Shown here: positions 18,673-28,019 of the stretch, piece by piece
Position numbering within the stretch: the stretch's first letter is position 1
Layout of the letters: every line of letters starts with the position of its first letter
DNA from: Thioclava sediminum
GTDB lineage: Bacteria; Pseudomonadota; Alphaproteobacteria; Rhodobacterales; Rhodobacteraceae
DNA: 64,000 bases
Direction: 5' to 3'
Assembly: GCF_002020355.1 (NCBI RefSeq)
Contig: NZ_MPZV01000003.1
Span: 310,001 to 374,000 of the forward strand
Notes under the pieces: model-generated
Database searches by the model: none
The model's input: only the letters and a program-made list of their open reading frames with translations
Told to the model about the DNA's origin: nothing
Translations under genes and position numbers: made by a program

Positions 18673-19560
18673 CTATTGCGCTGGTGCGGTGTCGGTCGGC
18701 GCAACCTGATTGTTATCTTCGACCGGCAGACCAAGCGGCAGCCCCGGCGCATCTCGTGTCGCGCCGTCGAGCGTGGAATTGCCGCCCGATTTGCCTGCGG
18801 AGTTGGGGCTGCTGTCGACAAAGACACCCGCCTCGCCGCTTTGATCCGGGTCTGCGCCGCTTGACGATTGGCCCGAAGCGGGCTGGTTCGAACCAGGCTG
18901 GTCCGGTGTCGCGGGCGCACCTTGAGCCGCATCCGCCGAGCCCCCGTTCGACGTCGGCGGAACCAAGGGCGTCACGCGCCCGGCCCCGTCACCGATTTCC
19001 TTGTCGACCCGCGCGCCCAGTTCGGACGTTACGTCGGCCTGCGCGAGCCCGCGAATGATCGCGCGGGAATCGAGCACCACGACTGCGCCGCGCGCCTTCA
19101 GCACCTCGTCGAGCAGCGGCACCACGGTTTGCACGAAGGTCTGGTGTTCCTGATTCAACTGGCGCTGGATCGCATCGGCCTTGGCCTTCTGGGCCTTGCG
19201 GATATCGGTCGCCCGCGTGTCGAAGGCATCGGCGGCTTGCTGGAACTGATCCGAGGGCATCGTCAGCCGCTCCTCGGTGAGCTTGCGCTCTTCCGCCTCG
19301 AGCTGACTGGCGATCCGGTCGTTTTCCTTGCGCAGCGCGCTCGACGCGGACTCGATCTCGGATTGCACCCGCTTGCCCCACAGAGAGTTGTCGTAAAGCC
19401 GCTCCCAATCGAGGGTGAGGACCGCGCTCTGCTGCACGCGCGGCCCGGCTGCGGGCGCCTGCGTGTGGGGTGTCTGCACCGCCGATTGCGCGACAGCCGC
19501 GCCGGGCCCGAAGGCCAGCGCGGCCGCAATGAAGGAAACGGTGACGCTGCTCAGACGCAT
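18673..19560 (-). CDS. OmpH/Skp family periplasmic chaperone with disordered C-terminal extension
   Basis: A 295-aa Skp-like holdase for outer-membrane proteins. It has a signal peptide (about residues 1-24, ending AAVAQSA). The OmpH core (about 48-190) has LTLDWERLYDNSLWGKRV, a coiled-coil helix pair rich in Lys/Glu/Gln (IESASSALRKENDRIASQ onward) and the closing ARGAVVVLDSRAIIRGLAQADVT strands. About 100 C-terminal residues are Ser/Gly/Pro/Asn-rich (SSSGADPDQSGEAG), much longer than in E. coli Skp, and look unstructured. It starts 9 bp after bamA, so it is co-transcribed with its partner. Confidence 0.88.
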   Translation of the reverse strand: MRLSSVTVSFIAAALAFGPGAAVAQSAVQTPHTQAPAAGPRVQQSAVLTLDWERLYDNSLWGKRVQSEIESASSALRKENDRIASQLEAEERKLTEERLTMPSDQFQQAADAFDTRATDIRKAQKAKADAIQRQLNQEHQTFVQTVVPLLDEVLKARGAVVVLDSRAIIRGLAQADVTSELGARVDKEIGDGAGRVTPLVPPTSNGGSADAAQGAPATPDQPGSNQPASGQSSSGADPDQSGEAGVFVDSSPNSAGKSGGNSTLDGATRDAPGLPLGLPVEDNNQVAPTDTAPAQ

Positions 19561-19569
19561 CGCGCGCCC

Positions 19570-21906
19570 TTAGAACTGCGTGGAAAGCGACAGATCGAAG
19601 TTCTGCGTCTTGTCGTAGCTTTCTTTCTTGATCGCCCGCGAGAAGTTCAGACGCAGCGGACCGATCGCGGATTTCCAGAAGATCGAGACGCCGACCGCAG
19701 AGCGGACATGCATCGAGTCGTCGACCTCGTTGCCGCCGGTCCCGGTCGTGTCGTCCAGACCCCAGACCGAGCCGACATCCCAGAACACGCCGCCGGTGAT
19801 GCCGTACTCTTCGGGCAGACCGATCGGGAATTCGGCTTCGACTTTGCCGACCCAATAGTAGTTACCGCCAAGCGCGTCGGTATTGCCCGCATTGAGGTCA
19901 CGCGGACCGATACCGTAGCTCTCGAAGCCGCGGATCTGGCTGCCCGAGAAGCGTTGCAGGATCGTCGAACCATCCGTGGCATCGACCGCGCCGCCTTCGA
20001 GCGAGGCGCGCAACGTCGCTTCCTCGTTGAAGATCTTGCGCTCGCCGACGATCTTCGCAGTGGTCTGGCCGCCTTTCACGTCACCGCCGACGCCCCAGAA
20101 CTGCTGATCGACGTTGAACCGCCAGGTGAAGCGCGGGTCGATCTGTTCGCGCGCGGTATCATAGCTGTAGCGCAGACCCGGGCCGCTGTAACGCTGCGTG
20201 CCCTTGTCGGCTTCTTCGTTCAGCAGGATGTCCGAGGAGTCACTCGGCACGTTGTTCAACGTGTCTTCGCCGATCTTGTAGCTCACCTGCAGACGGCCGC
20301 GCTCGGAGACCGGGAATTCCAGTGCCGGCTCGACGCTGATGCGGCGCGTGTCGTAAGCGGTGTTCGACGCCGAGCTCGAGGTCGCATAGGCGGCCGAGAA
20401 CTTCAGCGCCACGTCACGTCCGAGGAACGCCGGCTCGATAAACCGGAAGCTGGAGCTGTTATTGTCCTTGGTCGTGCCGATCGACACGCCGAGATACTGC
20501 CCGCGACCGAGGAAGTTCTTCTCTTCCAACGAGGCGTTGAAACCGATCCCGTCCGAATTCGAATAGGAGGCGCCGAAACCAAGCGAGCCGGTGGGCTGCT
20601 CTTCGACATTCACGTCCACCACGACCTGATCGGAGCTCGAGCCCGGCTTCGTGTTCACGTCGACCGACTTGAAGTAGCCGGTGCCGCGGATGCGGTCGGC
20701 GGCGTTCGAGATCTCACGCGGGTTGTAGGGGTCGCCTTCAACCGTCCGGAACTCGCGCCGGACCACCCGGTCGAGCGTCGCGGTGTTGCCCTCGATGTCG
20801 ATGCGCTGCACGAAGACACGCGGGCCACGGACCAGCACGAAATCGACATTGACCGACTGCGTGCGCGGGTCTTGGGTGATGCGCGGCTCGACGCGGGCGA
20901 ATTGGATGCCCTTCTTGATCGCAAGCTGCTCCATCCGGGTCACGGCCAGTTCGATCGCTTTCGGCGAGAAGGTCTGCCCTTGGCGGATCTTGGTAAGCGG
21001 CGCGAAATCGTCAGGCGCGACGCCGTCGATCTCGGAAGTCGTGTTGATCGAGTTGAAGTGGTATTTCTGCCCTTCGATGATGTTGAAGGTCATGAAGAAC
21101 GCATCGCGCTGGCGCGACATCTGCGAGGACACGCCGGTGACCTGCACGTTCTTGTAGCCGCGCGCTTGGTAGAAATCGATCAGCTTCTGACGGTCGACCG
21201 GGATCCGGTTCGCGTTGAACGTGTCGTTCTTGACGAAGGTGCGGAAGATCCCCGCCTGCTTCGTCTCGAGCACCTGACGCAGACGACGGTCCGAATAGGA
21301 GCGGTTGCCGGTGAAGGTCACGCGCTCGATCGAGGTGACCTTGCCTTCCTTGATCTCGAAGGCGACGTCGACGCGGTTATTGTCGCGGCGGATGACCTTC
21401 GGCACCACACGGGCGGCCATGCGGCCATCCTCGGAATAGGCGCGCGCCAGACGCTGGGCGTCGGCCTCGATCTGGGCGGGATTGTAGACGCGGTTCGGCT
21501 TCGCCTGAATGATCGTGGCGAGCTGCTCGTCCTTGATGATCTTGTTGCCTTCGAAATTGATCACGCTGATCGTCGGGTACTCGGTCACGGCGATCTTGAG
21601 CGTGTTGCCCTGCGGCGTGATTGCAACGTTCTCGAACAGGCCGGAATTCGTCAGACGCTGGTAAGCGGCGTTGAGATCGGCTGCGGTGACGGCTTGATTG
21701 CGGGCGATTCTGGCGAAGGACAGAATCGTCGCCGCGTCGACGCGCTCGTTACCGGTGATCACCACCTGCGAGAAACTGTATTGCTGCGCTTGAGCGATCA
21801 CGGGAACCGCAAGGCAACTCATTGCAACTGCTGGAAATACTACGCTGGCCCGCAGTGCCTTTCGCGTCGCACAGAGTCTCAGCATAGTTTGCACGCTCAT
21901 AGACAT
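19570..21906 (-). CDS. bamA: Outer-membrane protein assembly factor BamA
   Basis: Core of the BAM complex that inserts beta-barrel proteins. 778 aa from the ATG at 21906 (MSMSVQTMLRL), chosen for its GGGAGAGGG upstream and because a signal peptide ending VIAQAQQ follows; the longer frame adds 39 residues with no function. Five POTRA repeats (about residues 45-430) are followed by the barrel (GFGASYSNSDGIGFNASLEEKNFLG onward), with the (V/I)RGF-type motif QIRGFESYGIGPRD and terminal aromatic Phe of the strand FDLSLSTQF. It is followed by ompH. Confidence 0.96.
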   Translation of the reverse strand: MSMSVQTMLRLCATRKALRASVVFPAVAMSCLAVPVIAQAQQYSFSQVVITGNERVDAATILSFARIARNQAVTAADLNAAYQRLTNSGLFENVAITPQGNTLKIAVTEYPTISVINFEGNKIIKDEQLATIIQAKPNRVYNPAQIEADAQRLARAYSEDGRMAARVVPKVIRRDNNRVDVAFEIKEGKVTSIERVTFTGNRSYSDRRLRQVLETKQAGIFRTFVKNDTFNANRIPVDRQKLIDFYQARGYKNVQVTGVSSQMSRQRDAFFMTFNIIEGQKYHFNSINTTSEIDGVAPDDFAPLTKIRQGQTFSPKAIELAVTRMEQLAIKKGIQFARVEPRITQDPRTQSVNVDFVLVRGPRVFVQRIDIEGNTATLDRVVRREFRTVEGDPYNPREISNAADRIRGTGYFKSVDVNTKPGSSSDQVVVDVNVEEQPTGSLGFGASYSNSDGIGFNASLEEKNFLGRGQYLGVSIGTTKDNNSSSFRFIEPAFLGRDVALKFSAAYATSSSASNTAYDTRRISVEPALEFPVSERGRLQVSYKIGEDTLNNVPSDSSDILLNEEADKGTQRYSGPGLRYSYDTAREQIDPRFTWRFNVDQQFWGVGGDVKGGQTTAKIVGERKIFNEEATLRASLEGGAVDATDGSTILQRFSGSQIRGFESYGIGPRDLNAGNTDALGGNYYWVGKVEAEFPIGLPEEYGITGGVFWDVGSVWGLDDTTGTGGNEVDDSMHVRSAVGVSIFWKSAIGPLRLNFSRAIKKESYDKTQNFDLSLSTQF

Positions 21907-22039
21907 CGCCCTCTCCCGCCGGAAGTTCACTTTTTCCCTTTGATAAGGGTCGTACCGAAGGGCGTAAGCGATGTCAAAGCTGGGATGGGGGCTCAGACCC
22001 GAGATTTTGTGGAGCGCGATCATCTTGCCACGAAAGAAA

Positions 22040-22057
22040 GGGCCGCGAAGGCGGCCC
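22040..22057 (-). terminator. Intrinsic terminator downstream of the 57-aa membrane protein
   Basis: GGGCCGC (22040-22046), loop GAAG, GCGGCCC (22051-22057). On the minus strand it is followed by TTTCTTTCG (22031-22039). It lies between the small gene at 22112-22285 and bamA, implying that bamA has its own promoter in 21907-22039. Confidence 0.7.
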
Positions 22058-22111
22058 CGGGATCGACGACGAAGGGATTTTGCGGGCGTTTCGTGCCCTT
22101 TTCGGTCCGGC

Positions 22112-22285
22112 TCAGATGCGCCGGAAGCTGGAAGCGTCGCCGCCGAGAATGTCGATCAATTGAATACCGATCAGCGCCGCGCCGAACAGCGCGACCAGAA
22201 CCGCTGCGATGAACAGCAGCCGGTCCCCGACGATTTCCACCAACGGGCGAAGTTCGCGATAGTGATGCGCGATGATCTCGGACAT
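22112..22285 (-). CDS. Small single-span membrane protein, unknown function
   Basis: 57-aa ORF with a good Shine-Dalgarno (GAAGGAGG, 6 bases before the ATG at 22285). A charged N-terminus (MSEIIAHHYRELRPLVEIVGDRL) is followed by one hydrophobic helix (LLFIAAVLVALFGAALIGI, about residues 23-41) and a short tail ending SSFRRI. It lies between rseP and bamA with its own intrinsic terminator. Codon use matches its neighbours (high GC at third positions). I do not recognise the family. Confidence 0.7.
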   Translation of the reverse strand: MSEIIAHHYRELRPLVEIVGDRLLFIAAVLVALFGAALIGIQLIDILGGDASSFRRI

Positions 22286-22387
22286 GAGTGGCCTCCTTCG
22301 CGCGATTTGCGCTAAGAGTTCCCTACCCTGTCTTCATGACCGCATTGCGAGGCAATTGTGGCGAAATCTGGGCCGTCACGTCCCCGC

Positions 22388-23728
22388 TCAGCAGGTCAGA
22401 TCGTTCCAGAGCCCGAAGACCATCAGCGTCAGCACCAGCGCCAGCCCGATCGACATGAAGACGTTCATCAGCTGATCGGAGGGCGGCTTGCCCGTGATTG
22501 CCTCATAGAGGTGGAACATCAGATGCCCGCCATCGAGCACCGGGATCGGGAAGAGGTTCAGGAAGCCCACCGCCGTCGACAGAACCGCGATGAACCAGAT
22601 GAAATCGAGCACACCCGATTTCGCAGCCGCCGCCGAGGTCTCGGCAATGCGCAGCGCGCCGGTCAGGTTACAGCTGGAAATCCGCTGCGCGATCATCGCC
22701 TGAATGCCCGAGACCGATTGCGTGATGATGCCCCAGGTCTGTCTTGCACCGCCCAGCAGCGCATCGACCGGACCGACCGATTGCGTCACCGGCTCGAACA
22801 TGAACGAACCCGTCGCCCCGATCAGGAAGCGCGTCTCGAACTGCCCGTCGCCCACCGGCAGATCGGTGCGGCGCGGCGCCAGCGTCACGGAGAAGGTCTC
22901 GCCGCCATCGCCCGCAGGCCGCCAGATATCGAGCGAGACCGCCTTACCCTCACCCGCCTTCACCGCGTCCTGCAGATCGACGAAGCGATAGACCGGCTTG
23001 CCGTCGATCGCGGTGATCACATCGCCCGCGCGCAGCCCGGCATCATAGGCGGCAGAGCCCGGCTGAACGCCTGCAAACCGCGCCGGGAAGAGCTGCGGCC
23101 CCGTCGCGTCGGTTTTGCTGCCATCGCGGGTCACGGTGTAATCGAGCGTCGGCCCTGCGGGCAGTTGATCGACCACATCAGAGAGCGCCTGATAATCCGG
23201 CGTAGGCTTGCCCGCCACCGCATCGATCACATCGCCCTGCTGCAGATCGCCCGACCCGCCGGGCAGCGCCACGACGGTCTGGATCGCGGGCGTCTCGGTG
23301 GCCTGCCCCGTCCAGAGGCTCAGCCCCGCGATCACGCAGATCGACAGGATGAAGTTGAAGACCGGCCCGGCCGCCACGGTCGCCGCGCGTGCCCAAAGCG
23401 GCGCGCCATGCATCGTGTGGCGGCGTTCCTCGGGGCTCAGATGGGCCATCTCCTCGGAATCGACCCCGGCAGAGGCCGCATTCGCATCGCCCAGAAACTT
23501 GACGTAGCCGCCAAGCGGAACGGCGGCGATCTGCCAGCGCGTGCCATGCTTGTCGACGCGGCTGATCAGCTTCGGCCCGAAGCCGAGCGAGAAGACCTCC
23601 GCCTTGATCCCGGAAATCCGCCCGATGATGTAATGGCCGTATTCATGCACCGCGACGATGATCGAGAGCGCGACGACGAAGGCCACAACCGTATAGAGCA
23701 GATTGCCGAATTGGGGCAGCAGGTCCAA
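22388..23728 (-). CDS. rseP: RIP metalloprotease RseP (site-2 protease)
   Basis: Intramembrane zinc protease that cleaves anti-sigma factors and signal peptides. 446 aa. The N-terminal membrane segment carries VAVHEYGHYIIGRI (HExxH zinc site); a PDZ region lies around residues 200-300 (PGSAAYDAGLRAGDVITAIDG); the C-terminal membrane segments contain the third ligand motif PIPVLDGGHLMFHL. It starts 3 bp after dxr, within the uppS-cdsA-dxr-rseP run found in most Gram-negatives. Confidence 0.95.
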   Translation of the reverse strand: MDLLPQFGNLLYTVVAFVVALSIIVAVHEYGHYIIGRISGIKAEVFSLGFGPKLISRVDKHGTRWQIAAVPLGGYVKFLGDANAASAGVDSEEMAHLSPEERRHTMHGAPLWARAATVAAGPVFNFILSICVIAGLSLWTGQATETPAIQTVVALPGGSGDLQQGDVIDAVAGKPTPDYQALSDVVDQLPAGPTLDYTVTRDGSKTDATGPQLFPARFAGVQPGSAAYDAGLRAGDVITAIDGKPVYRFVDLQDAVKAGEGKAVSLDIWRPAGDGGETFSVTLAPRRTDLPVGDGQFETRFLIGATGSFMFEPVTQSVGPVDALLGGARQTWGIITQSVSGIQAMIAQRISSCNLTGALRIAETSAAAAKSGVLDFIWFIAVLSTAVGFLNLFPIPVLDGGHLMFHLYEAITGKPPSDQLMNVFMSIGLALVLTLMVFGLWNDLTC

Positions 23729-23731
23729 AAC

Positions 23732-24910
23732 TCAGATCCTTCCGTGTTCACAAATCGCCATCGCGCGCGCCCGCGCTTCGGCGTCGCAGCTCAGAACCAT
23801 ATCGAGGTCTTTTGCGGCGATTCCAAGACCCTGGTCCCGCGACATCTCGCCCAGAACCTTCTCGACCAGCGTGGCCATGTCGAGAAATCCGATCCGGCCC
23901 GCGATGAACAGATCGAGCGCGACTTCCTTGGCGGCGTTGAACACGGTGCCCGCCAGACCGCCCGTTTCCATCACCTCGTGCGCCAGCCGCAGCGCGGGGA
24001 ACCGCTCCAGATCCGGGGTGCGGAAATCGAGCTGTCCGATCTTCGCCAAGTCGAGCTTCTCGACCGGCAGAGGTTTTCGCGCGGGCCAGTTGAGCGCATA
24101 GCCGATCGCGTGGCGCATGTCAGGCACGCCCATATGCGCCATCAGCCCGCCATCGTGGAACCCGACCAGCGAATGGACGATGCTCTGCGGATGGACGAGG
24201 ACTTCGATCTGCTCCGGCGCGAAGCCGAAGAACTCTTTTGCCTCAATGACTTCCAGAGCTTTGTTAAACATCGACGCGGAGTCGATCGTGATCCGCTGCC
24301 CCATGTCCCAGTTCGGATGCGCCGAGGCCTCGGCCACCGTGGCATGGGCGAGTTTCTCCATCGGCCAGTCGCGAAACGCGCCGCCCGAGGCGGTGATGAT
24401 CACCCGCTCGACCGCGGCGATGTCTTCGCCTACGAGCCCTTGGAAAATCGCCGAATGCTCGCTGTCGACCGGCAGGATCGTCGCGCCATGCGCGCGCGCC
24501 TCGGCCATCAGCAAGGGGCCCGCGGTCACCAGAGATTCCTTGTTTGCCAGCGCCAGCGTCGCGCCTTGCGAGAGCGCCGCGAAGCCGGGCGCGAGCCCCG
24601 CCGCGCCGACGATACCCGACAGAACCCAATCCGCCGGACGATACGCCGCCTCGATCAGAGCCTGCGGCCCGGCAGCGACTTCGATCCCGGTCCCGGCCAG
24701 CGCATCGCGTAGCGCGGGCAGACACTCGTCGAAGGCCGTCACGGCCAGATCGGCCTCCAGCGCCACGGCCTGCTCGGCCAGCCGGGCAACATTGCGGCCT
24801 GCGCTCAGCGCGACCACGTCGTAAGCCTCAGCCCCGCCCTGTGCCATCAGCAGATCAAAGCAGCTTTCGCCGATCGAGCCGGTCGCCCCGAAGACCGAAA
24901 CCTTCCGCAT
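23732..24910 (-). CDS. dxr: 1-deoxy-D-xylulose-5-phosphate reductoisomerase Dxr
   Basis: Second step of the MEP isoprenoid pathway, making the precursors used by UppS encoded just upstream. The 392-aa protein shows the NADPH-binding N-terminus (VFGATGSIGESCFDLL), the LANKESLVTAG motif, metal-binding residues around ILPVDSEHSAIFQ, and MGQRITIDSASMFNKALE in the catalytic domain. It begins 3 bp after the cdsA stop. Confidence 0.97.
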   Translation of the reverse strand: MRKVSVFGATGSIGESCFDLLMAQGGAEAYDVVALSAGRNVARLAEQAVALEADLAVTAFDECLPALRDALAGTGIEVAAGPQALIEAAYRPADWVLSGIVGAAGLAPGFAALSQGATLALANKESLVTAGPLLMAEARAHGATILPVDSEHSAIFQGLVGEDIAAVERVIITASGGAFRDWPMEKLAHATVAEASAHPNWDMGQRITIDSASMFNKALEVIEAKEFFGFAPEQIEVLVHPQSIVHSLVGFHDGGLMAHMGVPDMRHAIGYALNWPARKPLPVEKLDLAKIGQLDFRTPDLERFPALRLAHEVMETGGLAGTVFNAAKEVALDLFIAGRIGFLDMATLVEKVLGEMSRDQGLGIAAKDLDMVLSCDAEARARAMAICEHGRI

Positions 24911-24913
24911 CGT

Positions 24914-25711
24914 TCAGCCTTCCGTCAGCGGCAGGGTCATCACCTGCGAGATCAGCATCAGGAAGACGACCGCGCCGGTCAGCGCATCGAAGCGGTCCAG
25001 CACGCCGCCATGACCCGGGATCAGCGAGGAGCTGTCCTTCACGCCGGTCGCGCGCTTGATCGCGCTTTCGGCGATGTCGCCCAGCTGGCCAGCAAAGGCC
25101 AGAAGCGGGGAAATCCAGATCATCGCGAGCCCGCCGCCCATCTGGGCGAAGAGAAAGCCCACGAGCGCCGCACCGACCCAGCCGCCGACCGTGCCCGACC
25201 ATGTCTTCTTCGGGCTGACCTTGGGCCAGAATTTCGGCCCGCCGACCGTGCGGCCCACGAAATATCCCATGATATCAGAGACAACGACCACCGCGACGAT
25301 CCATGTGATCGCACCAAGCCCCGCGCCTTCACGCAACGCGACAAGCCCATAGCCCGTCAGCATGATCGCCAGCGCATAGCCCGCGCCAAGCCAGCGCCGC
25401 CCGGTGCAGATCACCGCCGCCATGATCGGCACGATCAGCAGATAAAGCAGGCCGTAAGGCTCATGGATCGCCAAGACGAAGGTCAGCGCAGCCGCCGCCA
25501 CAAGCCCCAGACCGACCGCCTTGCCGGGACGTTCGGGGCGCAGCATCGCGGTGAGTTCCCAGATCATCAGACCCGTCACGAGCACCGAGAGCGCCGCGAA
25601 GACCGGACCGCCCCACCAGATCGCGGCGAGGCCGATCGCGACCATCGCAAGCCCGGAGGCGAGCCGCGGGACGAGATCGCCCCATTTGCCGGTCCGCGGC
25701 GTCTCCGTCAC
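24914..25711 (-). CDS. cdsA: Phosphatidate cytidylyltransferase CdsA
   Basis: Makes CDP-diacylglycerol for phospholipid synthesis at the inner membrane. 265 aa with about 7-8 hydrophobic segments and the C-terminal family signature: Ser/Lys/Arg of ESAIKRATGVKD and then LIPGHGGVLDRFDAL. It overlaps uppS by 4 bp, and dxr starts 3 bp after its stop. Confidence 0.95.
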   Translation of the reverse strand: MTETPRTGKWGDLVPRLASGLAMVAIGLAAIWWGGPVFAALSVLVTGLMIWELTAMLRPERPGKAVGLGLVAAAALTFVLAIHEPYGLLYLLIVPIMAAVICTGRRWLGAGYALAIMLTGYGLVALREGAGLGAITWIVAVVVVSDIMGYFVGRTVGGPKFWPKVSPKKTWSGTVGGWVGAALVGFLFAQMGGGLAMIWISPLLAFAGQLGDIAESAIKRATGVKDSSSLIPGHGGVLDRFDALTGAVVFLMLISQVMTLPLTEG

Positions 25712-26466
25712 GAGGCAACCCCGCCGAAGCGCCGCTCGCGCCCGGCAAACCGATCGAGAATGTCGGACAGCTCGTCCGGCGTGAAATCGGGCCAGAGCGT
25801 CGGCGTGAATTCATATTCCGAGTAGGCCGCCTGCCACGGCAGGAAATTCGAGGTCCGCGTCTCGCCCGAGCTGCGGATCACCAGATCGGGATCGGGCATG
25901 CCCGCGCTGTCGAGCCGCGACGAGATCATCGCTTCGTCCACCTCGTCGGCCGTGATCTTGCCCTCGGCGACGTCGCGCGCAATCGACTGGGCTGCGCGTT
26001 TCAGCTCGTCGCGCCCGCCGTAATTGATCGCAACCGCCAGCGTCAGCTTGGAGTTGCCCTTGGTGCGCGTCTCGATCGCGTCCATCGTCTCGCGCAGCAG
26101 CGGGTCGAGCGGCGTGCGGTCGCCGATAAAGCGCAGCTCGACGCCCTGACGCGACAGCTCCGCCGCCTCGCGTTTGATCATCAGCCGGAACATCTTCATC
26201 AACCCGAGAACTTCCTGCGTCGAGCGCTTCCAGTTCTCCGTCGAGAAGGCGTAGATCGTCATGTAGCGGATGCCCAGATCGGGCGCGGCCTGCACGACCT
26301 TCTTGATCTGCTCGGCCCCCTTGCGGTGACCGGCCAGACGCGGCCAGCCCCGCTGGGTGGCCCACCGCCCGTTGCCATCCATGATGATCGCGACATGCAG
26401 CGGCGCCGGGGCGCCCCCCTCATGCCCCTGCGGGGTCTGGGCGATGTCGGGAATGCTAGGGGCCAT
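25708..26466 (-). CDS. uppS: Isoprenyl (undecaprenyl) diphosphate synthase UppS
   Basis: cis-Prenyltransferase that makes the C55 lipid carrier for peptidoglycan and LPS precursors. Core motifs are IIMDGNGRWATQRGWPR with the catalytic Asp, HRKGAEQIKK, and the C-terminal DLVIRSSGETRTSNFLPW. The ATG at 26466 is used here. A TTG two codons upstream (26472) has better spacing to the AAAAGGA ribosome site and may be the true start. The 4-bp overlap with cdsA indicates coupling. Confidence 0.95.
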   Translation of the reverse strand: MAPSIPDIAQTPQGHEGGAPAPLHVAIIMDGNGRWATQRGWPRLAGHRKGAEQIKKVVQAAPDLGIRYMTIYAFSTENWKRSTQEVLGLMKMFRLMIKREAAELSRQGVELRFIGDRTPLDPLLRETMDAIETRTKGNSKLTLAVAINYGGRDELKRAAQSIARDVAEGKITADEVDEAMISSRLDSAGMPDPDLVIRSSGETRTSNFLPWQAAYSEYEFTPTLWPDFTPDELSDILDRFAGRERRFGGVAS

Positions 26467-26516
26467 CGGCAATGTGATCCTTTTCGCTCAAGACGCAGGG
26501 GGCTGAGGCAAACGCC

Positions 26517-27080
26517 TCAGACCTGCATGATCTCGGCTTGCTTGTCTTCGAGCGCCTTGTCGACCTTGGCGATATGCGCGTCGGTCATGTCCTGAACCTC
26601 GCTCTCCCAGATCTTCACGTCGTCTTCGGACATGCCATCGGCCTTGGCCTTCTTGATCTGGTCCATGCCGTCGCGGCGTACGTTGCGGATCGCGACGCGG
26701 GCGTGCTCGGCATATTGGGCGGCGACCTTGGTCAGCTCGCGGCGGCGTTCCTCGTTCAGCTCCGGGATCGGCAGCATGATGATCGTGCCATTGGTCTGCG
26801 GGTTGATGCCCAGACCGGATTCGCGGATCGCTTTCTCGACCTTGCCGACCATCGACTTGTCCCAGACGTTGATCGTGACCATCCGCGGCTCGGGCACGTT
26901 CACGGTGCCGACCTGGTTGATCGGGGTCATCTGGCCATAAGCTTCGACCTGAACCGGCTCCACCATCGAGGCCGAGGCGCGGCCCGTGCGCAGCGACGCG
27001 AATTCATGCTTGAGCGAGCTCATTGCGCCATCCATGCGGCGGGCAAGGTCATCGGTGTCGATCTCGATATCGTCGGACAT
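26517..27080 (-). CDS. frr: Ribosome recycling factor Frr
   Basis: Splits post-termination ribosomes together with EF-G. The 187-aa length is the family norm. Diagnostic segments are [37 protein letters not shown] and the C-terminal [16 protein letters not shown]. It is encoded between pyrH and uppS as in most proteobacteria. Confidence 0.97.
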   Translation of the reverse strand: MSDDIEIDTDDLARRMDGAMSSLKHEFASLRTGRASASMVEPVQVEAYGQMTPINQVGTVNVPEPRMVTINVWDKSMVGKVEKAIRESGLGINPQTNGTIIMLPIPELNEERRRELTKVAAQYAEHARVAIRNVRRDGMDQIKKAKADGMSEDDVKIWESEVQDMTDAHIAKVDKALEDKQAEIMQV

Positions 27081-27169
27081 TGGGTATTTCCCCGTTCTTG
27101 TTGAGCCTCGGGCCGAGCTTTAGCGCAGCTCGCAGGCGAAAACTAGCATTTGTGACCGTCGCGCGGCGC

Positions 27170-27901
27170 TCAGCCCTGCACTTTGGTGTAGGTGCCTTCG
27201 CCTGCCAGAATGCCGCGGAAGCCACCCGGCTCGTCAAGCGAGAAGACGATGATCGGCTTGTTGTTATCGCGTGCGAGCGCGATCGCCGAGGCATCCATCA
27301 CGCCGAGGTTCTTCTGCAGAACTTCATCGTAGCTGACGGTGTCGTAGCGCTTGGCGTCGTCGAATTTCACCGGGTCCTTGTCATAGACCCCGTCAACCTT
27401 GGTGCCCTTGAAGATCGCCTCGCAGGACATCTCGTTGGCGCGCAGCGTCGCGGCGGTGTCGGTCGTGAAATAGGGGTTGCCGGTGCCGGCAGCGAAAATG
27501 CAGACCCGCTTCTTCTCGAGGTGGCGCACCGCGCGACGGCGGATATAGGGCTCGCAGACCTGATCCATCGGAATAGCCGAGATCACGCGGGTGAAGACGC
27601 CGAGGCCTTCCAGCGCGGACTGCATCGCCAGCGCGTTCATCACCGTCGCGAGCATCCCCATGTAGTCGGCCGTCGTGCGCTCCATCCCCTGAGCCGAGCC
27701 CGCAAGCCCGCGGAAGATGTTGCCGCCGCCGATCACCATGCAGATCTCGACGCCCAGATCGCGCACCGATTTCACTTCATGCGCTATACGCGAGACGGTC
27801 GGCGGATGCAGGCCGTAGCCCTGATCGCCCATCAGCGCCTCACCCGAGATCTTCAGTAGCACGCGATTGTATTTGGCCGCGGGATGCGTCTCGGTGCTCA
27901 T
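27170..27901 (-). CDS. pyrH: UMP kinase PyrH
   Basis: Phosphorylates UMP to UDP. 243 aa from the ATG at 27901 ([23 protein letters not shown]), which follows GGAGGA; the longer upstream frame runs into the divergent miaA. Family motifs are [42 protein letters not shown] and [14 protein letters not shown]. It heads the frr-uppS-cdsA-dxr-rseP series; rpsB and tsf, usual upstream neighbours, are replaced here by divergent miaA. Confidence 0.96.
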   Translation of the reverse strand: MSTETHPAAKYNRVLLKISGEALMGDQGYGLHPPTVSRIAHEVKSVRDLGVEICMVIGGGNIFRGLAGSAQGMERTTADYMGMLATVMNALAMQSALEGLGVFTRVISAIPMDQVCEPYIRRRAVRHLEKKRVCIFAAGTGNPYFTTDTAATLRANEMSCEAIFKGTKVDGVYDKDPVKFDDAKRYDTVSYDEVLQKNLGVMDASAIALARDNNKPIIVFSLDEPGGFRGILAGEGTYTKVQG

Positions 27902-28019
27902 CTGATCCTCCGATGGGCTGTTGTCATTGGCGCGCAAAATGATCCAAATAGAGCCGGGGTTCAACCTCTTGCGAAAGCGTAGAGCCCCGAGCCCACCAGA
28001 AAGCCTGCAAGAGCCGCCG

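Noticed and set aside
18868-22212. Very long open frame (1114 codons) on the plus strand
   Set aside because: It lies opposite ompH and bamA, is rich in Arg/Asp/His as expected for a GC-rich shadow frame, and has no domain.
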